A DNA stretch of 17,882 nt, taken from NCBI GenBank assembly GCA_947624125.1, contig CANQIY010000013.1, forward strand, positions 1-17,882. The letters are read 5' to 3'. The DNA is from an uncultured Bacilli bacterium. GTDB taxonomy: Bacteria > Bacillota_I > Bacilli_A > RF39 > UBA660. The translations under genes were made by a program, and so were the position numbers. Within the stretch, counting starts at the first letter, position 1. Each line of letters begins with the position of its first letter. Shown piece after piece: positions 13,353-17,882 of the stretch. The notes below the pieces were generated by a model, which was given only the letters and a program-made list of their open reading frames with translations, was not told the origin of the DNA and made no database searches.

Positions 13353-14189
13353 TTAACCTTCAACATCAGCAACAGTACCATTAATTTCTTCGGTAACGTT
13401 ACTGATTAAACTAACTATAGCACTAAACTTAGTATTTTCTGTTGAATTATCATAGTTATCAGATGTATGAGCTGTTCCTTTATAAGCATTTTTATCGCCT
13501 TCATAATAATCTATCCATAAATATATACTATAAGTGTTTGCCTTACCAGTTGTTACAGTTGTACTATCAATAACATAGGTGTTTACCGTATCATACTCAT
13601 CTAAATTAATTGGTTCTTCTTTCTTTGCAAGTTCTTCTTTTAATATTTTATAATTACTACCACTTTGTTCCATTTTTTGTAAGTCATCTAAATAACTTGT
13701 TGTTCTAAAATCTGTTGTAGGACTTGCAATTGTATCACTTGTTTCAACACCAGTTGCCCTTTTAACATTATATCTAACTTTGCTATCTTCTAAATATTTT
13801 TCTCCCTCTACCTCTGCACTAGTATTTTTTGCAAGTGTTGTCAAAGTCAAAGTATATTGAACATCATCTTTAGCACATTCATTTATTACTTGTACTTCAA
13901 TTGGTTTAATATTTGCAAGTGCCCATGTATCACTTATTGGATAATTATAAGGTAATGTTATCTTATCTCCATTACCACTACTCGTAACTTCATTAAACTT
14001 AATTGATATACATCCAGTTTGCACACTAATATCTGTTTTAGATGCTGAATTATTTAAACTTACTTGAAAATAAGCATAAGTCGCCGCAATTGCCCCAATA
14101 ACTAAAATTAAAACAAGAATAACAGAATAAAATATGTAATTTTTTTCATTCTGGATTTCGCTAAAATCATCCTTATTTGGTTCCATCAT
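13353..14189 (-). CDS. Membrane-anchored or secreted protein, TasA/camelysin-like
   Basis: I do not recognise a named gene. The 278 residues have a short acidic, hydrophilic N terminus (1-17) and one strong hydrophobic segment (about 18-40, ending AATYAYF). A polar, Thr/Ser/Asn-rich, beta-strand-like domain follows to the C terminus. The hydrophobic segment plus YAYF, followed by an N- and T-rich stretch and a strand, recalls the start of TasA/camelysin (peptidase M73-like) surface proteins. The similarity is weak. C60 and C105 are the only cysteines and could form a disulfide outside the cell. The start is ATG 14189 or the next codon, with AGGG upstream. It has its own promoter and terminator, so it is a single-gene unit between an exporter gene and the ruv operon. 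Surface location is likely; function is unknown. Confidence 0.6.
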   Translation of the reverse strand: MMEPNKDDFSEIQNEKNYIFYSVILVLILVIGAIAATYAYFQVSLNNSASKTDISVQTGCISIKFNEVTSSGNGDKITLPYNYPISDTWALANIKPIEVQVINECAKDDVQYTLTLTTLAKNTSAEVEGEKYLEDSKVRYNVKRATGVETSDTIASPTTDFRTTSYLDDLQKMEQSGSNYKILKEELAKKEEPINLDEYDTVNTYVIDSTTVTTGKANTYSIYLWIDYYEGDKNAYKGTAHTSDNYDNSTENTKFSAIVSLISNVTEEINGTVADVEG

Positions 14190-14216
14190 ATCACCCTAAT
14201 CTCTATATTCATATTT

Positions 14217-14245
14217 AGTATACCATTTTTTCTTAATTACTACAA
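14217..14245 (-). promoter_or_regulatory. Promoter of the TasA-like gene
   Basis: Minus-strand TTGTAG (14245-14240) and TATACT (14222-14217) are separated by 17 bases. TGG just before the -10 gives an extended -10. It lies in the 88-base gap after the ABC exporter gene and predicts a leader of about 20 bases. Confidence 0.65.
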
Positions 14246-14277
14246 TTATTTTTTCTAATTTAATTATTAAAATTATT

Positions 14278-16920
14278 TTAATTACTTTTATTTATTAAAG
14301 TAATCGGTTTATTTTTAGCTAATTTCAAAATAGGAATAATAACACTAATCATAATTGTTAATAAAACAATAATTAATGTACTTATAATACTTTGATAATT
14401 ATAAATAATTGGTTTAACATAGAAATATAATTCTTTTGTTATATAATTATTAGCTATATTAACGGTAACAAATGATAATATACTAGCCAGTAAGAATGTC
14501 CAAGAACCAATAATTAAACTTTCTAACACAAAGATTTTCATAACATCAAAAGTCTTCATTCCAAGAGCTCTTAAAATTCCTATTTTTTTCTTATTAATAC
14601 TAAAATTACTTGTAATAAACATCGTAAGTAAAACAATACCAAAAACCATAAAACCTATAGTAATATATTTAGCTATTTGCGAAATATTATCAACAACACT
14701 CGCTATATTTTTTATTTGTTCACTAAATCTTGTTTCAACTATATAATTACTTTCACTATAATTTCTAAATATATCTTCTAATTTACTTTGACTACTTTCT
14801 TCAATATTAATACTACTTGTAACTAAATTAGGTAAATTATATTTATTATAATCACTTCCAATATAAGAAATAAATGAAATATCGTTAAAAGTTACTCCCG
14901 CTATTTTAAAAGGATATTTTGTACTATCATTATCACTAGTTAAATGATATTTATCTACTATTTCAATTACTATTTCTTTATTTTGAAAATCCATCTTATT
15001 ATATACTTCTATTAAAGACTCTTCATTTATTTTTTTATAATCAATTTCTTTAACTTCAGGGATATTTGGAATTACAAATTCAGGCTCAAGAGCTTGTTTT
15101 TCTTCATATTCTTTTAATTTATTTTCTCTTTCTTTAACTTTTTTATCATATTCTTCTTTCGCTTTAAGCATATTTTCTTTTACTTTTTTAGATAATTCAT
15201 TATTAGTAAGTGTATCAAAAAAGTCATATGATATAACTATTTCATCACTATTTAAACTCTTTAATGTTTCCATTTTACTCCCATTATAATATTGAATTTC
15301 ATCTTTTAAAGTTGCAAATTGAAAAGTTTCATAAAATTCTTCATCATTAAAATAACCAATTATATCATAAAGATTTCCTTCAATATTATTGTTTTTAGTT
15401 AATTTGGTATTAATTGAAAACTCATCTGTTATATAAAGATTTTGCTCTAAATCATCATATATACTTTTAAATTCTTGATAAAGTTTACTAGGTCTTTTTT
15501 GCATTTTACTAACTGTTTCATCTTTTAAACTTTCATATTTACTTAAATATTGGTCCTTTATTATTCCCACAATAATAACATAACCATTATCTATATATAA
15601 TTTTTGATTAATTAAATCTTCAATTTGATTAATATTTTTCTCATAATGTTGAGGTAATAATTTATCCGTTTCATTATATGTTTCATAACTACTAACTAAA
15701 AAATTTTGAGCTAAATATTCTGTTATTAATACTTCATTCTCACCATCCGGTATACTGCCTATAATATCTAAATTATTTAAATCTTCATTATTTAATTTTA
15801 TAAACTTAGGTGTAAAACTAAAAGTATTATAATAGGCTATTTCAAAAATATTTTCATACTTAGGATTATAACCAAAATTTATTTTAGCCTGAGAATTATT
15901 ATTATACAAATAATTAACTAAATAATATTTTGAATCAATATTTGATGTAATATTTTTTACTTCTTCTTCCGTCATTAAATTATCTAATGAAAAATTTTTG
16001 TTTGTTTTTTTAATAACAATATTCTTTTCGTTTTCTTTAACCATACTTTCGGCATGCGTTTTAGGTATATCAAATTTTCTTAAAGAATAAGTAAAACCAA
16101 ATAAGGTAAATGCAATTGTTAATAAGAAAATAGTAATAATGAGACGCATTTTTTTATGTTTTATTAAACTAAAAGCTAACTTTAAACTTTTAAAGAAACC
16201 AATGTGAGCATTATTTTTCTTTAAAGGTAAGGCATTATAAGTTTCATTTATATTAATATTATTTTGAATAATTTCTCCATCACTTATTTCCATGATGCCA
16301 TCAGCATATTTACTAGCACTTTCTCTATCATGGGATACCACTATCACTAAATGATTTTGACTAATTTGTTTAAGTAAATTAAATATTCCTTCACTATTAA
16401 CGCTATCTAAATTACCAGTTGGTTCATCCGCTAAAATTAAAGAAGGTTTTTTAATGAGAGCTCTAGCAATAGCTACTCTTTGTTTTTCGCCACCGGATAA
16501 CTCACTTACTTTTCTTAAGCCTAAGTTTTCTATGCCAACCATTTTTAAGTAAGCATCGATATCTTTTTTGGTACTTTTAACTTTTTTTAAATCAAGTGAT
16601 AACCCTATATTGTCATAAACATTTAAATCATCTAATAAATTAAATTCTTGAAAAATAAAACCAATGTGTCTTGAACGATAACTCGTAAGTTCTCTTTCAT
16701 TAAAAGAAGTAATATTTTGACCATTTATTGTAATCGTACCACTAGTTGGAATGTCAAGTGTTCCTAAAATATTTAAAAGGGTTGATTTACCTGAGCCACT
16801 TTTACCGATAATAAAATAAAGTCCTCGATTAGGAAAAGTAATGGAAATATTATTTAAAGCTTTGACATCTTCTCCCTTTTTAGAACTATAAACTTTGGTA
16901 ACATTTTCTAACTTTATCAT
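14278..16920 (-). CDS. MacB-like ABC exporter, ATPase fused to FtsX-type permease
   Basis: One chain of 880 residues carries both halves of an exporter. The N-terminal ATPase (about 1-225) has Walker A GKSGSGKST (39-47), the Q-loop FIFQEFNLLDD, signature LSGGEKQR, Walker B LILADEPTG and the H-loop VSHD, as in the LolD/MacB group. A first membrane span lies near 258-278. A large outside domain of about 470 residues follows, then three spans near 755-776, 803-825 and 845-867. This is the type VII/MacB four-helix topology, in which the machine pulls substrates off the outer membrane-facing side without a classic transport channel. A Lys/Glu-rich, coiled-coil-like insert (about 575-625) lies within the outside domain. 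It starts at ATG 16920 with AGGTG upstream. The substrate is unknown; antimicrobial peptides, lipids or surface proteins are options. Confidence 0.88.
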   Translation of the reverse strand: MIKLENVTKVYSSKKGEDVKALNNISITFPNRGLYFIIGKSGSGKSTLLNILGTLDIPTSGTITINGQNITSFNERELTSYRSRHIGFIFQEFNLLDDLNVYDNIGLSLDLKKVKSTKKDIDAYLKMVGIENLGLRKVSELSGGEKQRVAIARALIKKPSLILADEPTGNLDSVNSEGIFNLLKQISQNHLVIVVSHDRESASKYADGIMEISDGEIIQNNININETYNALPLKKNNAHIGFFKSLKLAFSLIKHKKMRLIITIFLLTIAFTLFGFTYSLRKFDIPKTHAESMVKENEKNIVIKKTNKNFSLDNLMTEEEVKNITSNIDSKYYLVNYLYNNNSQAKINFGYNPKYENIFEIAYYNTFSFTPKFIKLNNEDLNNLDIIGSIPDGENEVLITEYLAQNFLVSSYETYNETDKLLPQHYEKNINQIEDLINQKLYIDNGYVIIVGIIKDQYLSKYESLKDETVSKMQKRPSKLYQEFKSIYDDLEQNLYITDEFSINTKLTKNNNIEGNLYDIIGYFNDEEFYETFQFATLKDEIQYYNGSKMETLKSLNSDEIVISYDFFDTLTNNELSKKVKENMLKAKEEYDKKVKERENKLKEYEEKQALEPEFVIPNIPEVKEIDYKKINEESLIEVYNKMDFQNKEIVIEIVDKYHLTSDNDSTKYPFKIAGVTFNDISFISYIGSDYNKYNLPNLVTSSINIEESSQSKLEDIFRNYSESNYIVETRFSEQIKNIASVVDNISQIAKYITIGFMVFGIVLLTMFITSNFSINKKKIGILRALGMKTFDVMKIFVLESLIIGSWTFLLASILSFVTVNIANNYITKELYFYVKPIIYNYQSIISTLIIVLLTIMISVIIPILKLAKNKPITLINKSN

Positions 16921-16937
16921 TTAGACACCTACCCTAA

Positions 16938-16961
16938 GTATAACTATACACTAAGTAATAA
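16938..16961 (-). promoter_or_regulatory. Putative -10 with overlapping short palindrome before the ABC exporter
   Basis: The minus strand carries GTATA-GT-TATAC, a five-base inverted repeat. Its right arm overlaps a TATACT hexamer about 20 bases before the ATG. No good -35 is visible at the right distance, only a T run from the preceding terminator. This could be a repressor site at an activator-dependent or weak promoter. Confidence 0.3.
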
Positions 16962-16996
16962 AAAAAATAAATATTTCTTGTCTATTTATTTTTTTG
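16960..16996 (-). terminator. AT-only intrinsic terminator after obgE
   Basis: A perfect 13-base inverted repeat (16961-16973 with 16983-16995) made only of A and T encloses a nine-base loop. On the minus strand the 3' arm ends in a T run. It starts just after the obgE stop. An AT-only stem is weaker than a GC-rich one, but the position and length are right. It could act in both directions. Confidence 0.5.
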
Positions 16997-17003
16997 TTTA
17001 CAT

Positions 17004-17882
17004 CTATTCTTTAAATTCAAAAATAAAATCACAGATTTGCACTTCATCACCACGTTTAGCTCCCATTTTCTCAAGTTCTTCTTCAATTCCCATAGCTTTT
17101 AATTTTCTTGCAAATCTTAAAATAGCTTCATCTTCATTAAACTTAGTCATGGCAAATAGTCTTTCGATTTCTTTCCCTTTAATAACCCACATATTATTTT
17201 CTTTCGTAATAGTATAAGGTTTATTTTCTTTAAATTTAAATATCATATGACTTTCTAATTCACTATTATCATATAAAGAATTATTTTCTAATTCTGTTAA
17301 CTTCTTTATTAAATAAGTAATAAGTTCTTCTAAACCTTCATTTTTGATAGCACTAATAGGAAAGATAATTTGCTTTTTATATTTTTTCTTAAATTCTTCT
17401 AAATTTTGTAAAGAATCTGGCATATCCATTTTACTAGCCACAATAACTTCTTCTTTATGCGCTAATTTATCACTATAATTAACTAATTCTTTTCTGATAA
17501 TTTCATAATCATCCCAAGGCTTTCTTCCTTCTATGCCACTCATATCTAAAACATGACATAATATTTTAGAACGCATGGCATGTTTTAAAAACTTATCACC
17601 TAAACCAGCACCTTCACTCGCCCCTTCAATTAAACCGGGTAAATCCGCCATGACAAAACTTTGACCATTTTGGGCTTTGACAACTCCTAAATTAGGTGAT
17701 AACGTCGTAAAATGATAAGCCGCAATTTTCGGTTTACAATTACTAATCATGGATATTAATGTACTTTTACCAACAGAAGGTAAGCCAATTAAACCAACAT
17801 CAGCAAGCATCTTTAATTCACATTTATTAAGACGCATCTCGCCCGGCTCCCCTTTTTCACTAAATTTTGGCGCGGGATTATC
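17004..17882 (-). CDS. obgE: GTPase Obg, N-terminal part outside the window
   Basis: Obg is an essential ribosome-associated GTPase that acts in late 50S assembly and stress control. The frame runs to the end of the window. Fifteen codons upstream of the internal ATG at 17837 read DNPAPKFSEKGEPGE, the end of the Obg glycine-rich domain, so that ATG is not the start. Visible are the G domain with GLPSVGKST (G1), TTLSP (G2), DLPGL (G3) and ASKMD (G4, where Asn is replaced by Ser), and SAI (G5). The C-terminal OCT domain (about the last 75 residues, ending VQICDFIFEFKE) follows. The missing N-terminal domain should be about 150 residues. A terminator follows the TAG stop. Identification is secure; only the start is unseen. 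Confidence 0.97.
   Translation of the reverse strand, partial: DNPAPKFSEKGEPGEMRLNKCELKMLADVGLIGLPSVGKSTLISMISNCKPKIAAYHFTTLSPNLGVVKAQNGQSFVMADLPGLIEGASEGAGLGDKFLKHAMRSKILCHVLDMSGIEGRKPWDDYEIIRKELVNYSDKLAHKEEVIVASKMDMPDSLQNLEEFKKKYKKQIIFPISAIKNEGLEELITYLIKKLTELENNSLYDNSELESHMIFKFKENKPYTITKENNMWVIKGKEIERLFAMTKFNEDEAILRFARKLKAMGIEEELEKMGAKRGDEVQICDFIFEFKE

Noticed and set aside
14266..14282. AT-only inverted repeat at the stop of the ABC exporter gene as a terminator
   Set aside because: The arms are nearly contiguous with no T run after them on the minus strand; too weak to call.
1..17882. Mycoplasma-type code with TGA as tryptophan
   Set aside because: The thyX-like, pyrH and queH genes end in TGA at the expected family lengths, and Trp is encoded by TGG.

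Overview
The window is AT-rich (about 30% GC by eye) and densely packed. Nearly every gene is on the minus strand. Lengths, motifs and gene content point to a low-GC Gram-positive bacterium of the Bacilli/Mollicutes-relative type. It has peptidoglycan and division genes (murG, murB, a divIB-type ftsQ), so it is not a wall-less mycoplasma. TGA acts as a normal stop (thyX-like, pyrH, queH), so the standard bacterial code is used. No tRNA, rRNA, CRISPR array, integrase or insertion sequence was seen. This is mostly core chromosome.

Reading in the direction of transcription (high to low coordinates): (1) 17882-17004, the G domain and C-terminal domain of obgE, entering from outside the window. 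(2) 16920-14278, a single-chain MacB-like ABC exporter (ATPase plus FtsX-type permease). (3) 14189-13353, a membrane-anchored or secreted protein resembling TasA/camelysin proteins, with its own promoter and terminator. (4) 13260-6627, a long run from a strong promoter that carries a LexA-like palindrome: a 14-codon micro-ORF, then ruvA, ruvB, folD, glyA, a thyX-like gene, pyrH and a thymidylate-kinase gene, ending at an intrinsic terminator. From ruvB onward the genes overlap or are separated by no more than about 15 bases. (5) 6579-2079, a second promoter driving murG, murB, ftsQ/divIB, queH and an MFS-like membrane protein. (6) 2058-3, a third promoter, a leader of about 110 bases, then rpsB and tsf.

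The most interesting unit is region 4. It joins Holliday-junction branch migration (RuvAB) to a set of enzymes for making dTMP: GlyA and FolD handle methylene-tetrahydrofolate, ThyX methylates dUMP, and the two nucleotide kinases phosphorylate UMP and dTMP. An identical 12-base palindrome, AAACAAATGTTT in one orientation or the other, lies at both ends of ruvA, once exactly between the -35 and -10 of the strong upstream promoter. It resembles the Gram-positive SOS box (GAAC-N4-GTTC). My inference is a damage-inducible recombination and thymidylate-supply operon headed by a micro-ORF.

Other points of interest are a ribosomal protein S2 with a roughly 100-residue charged extension ending in a Rho-N/SAP-like motif, and an enlarged, divergent ThyX with a degenerate signature and an internal tandem repeat. 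queH is also translationally coupled to a transporter-like gene. All functional links are inferred from sequence and gene order only.
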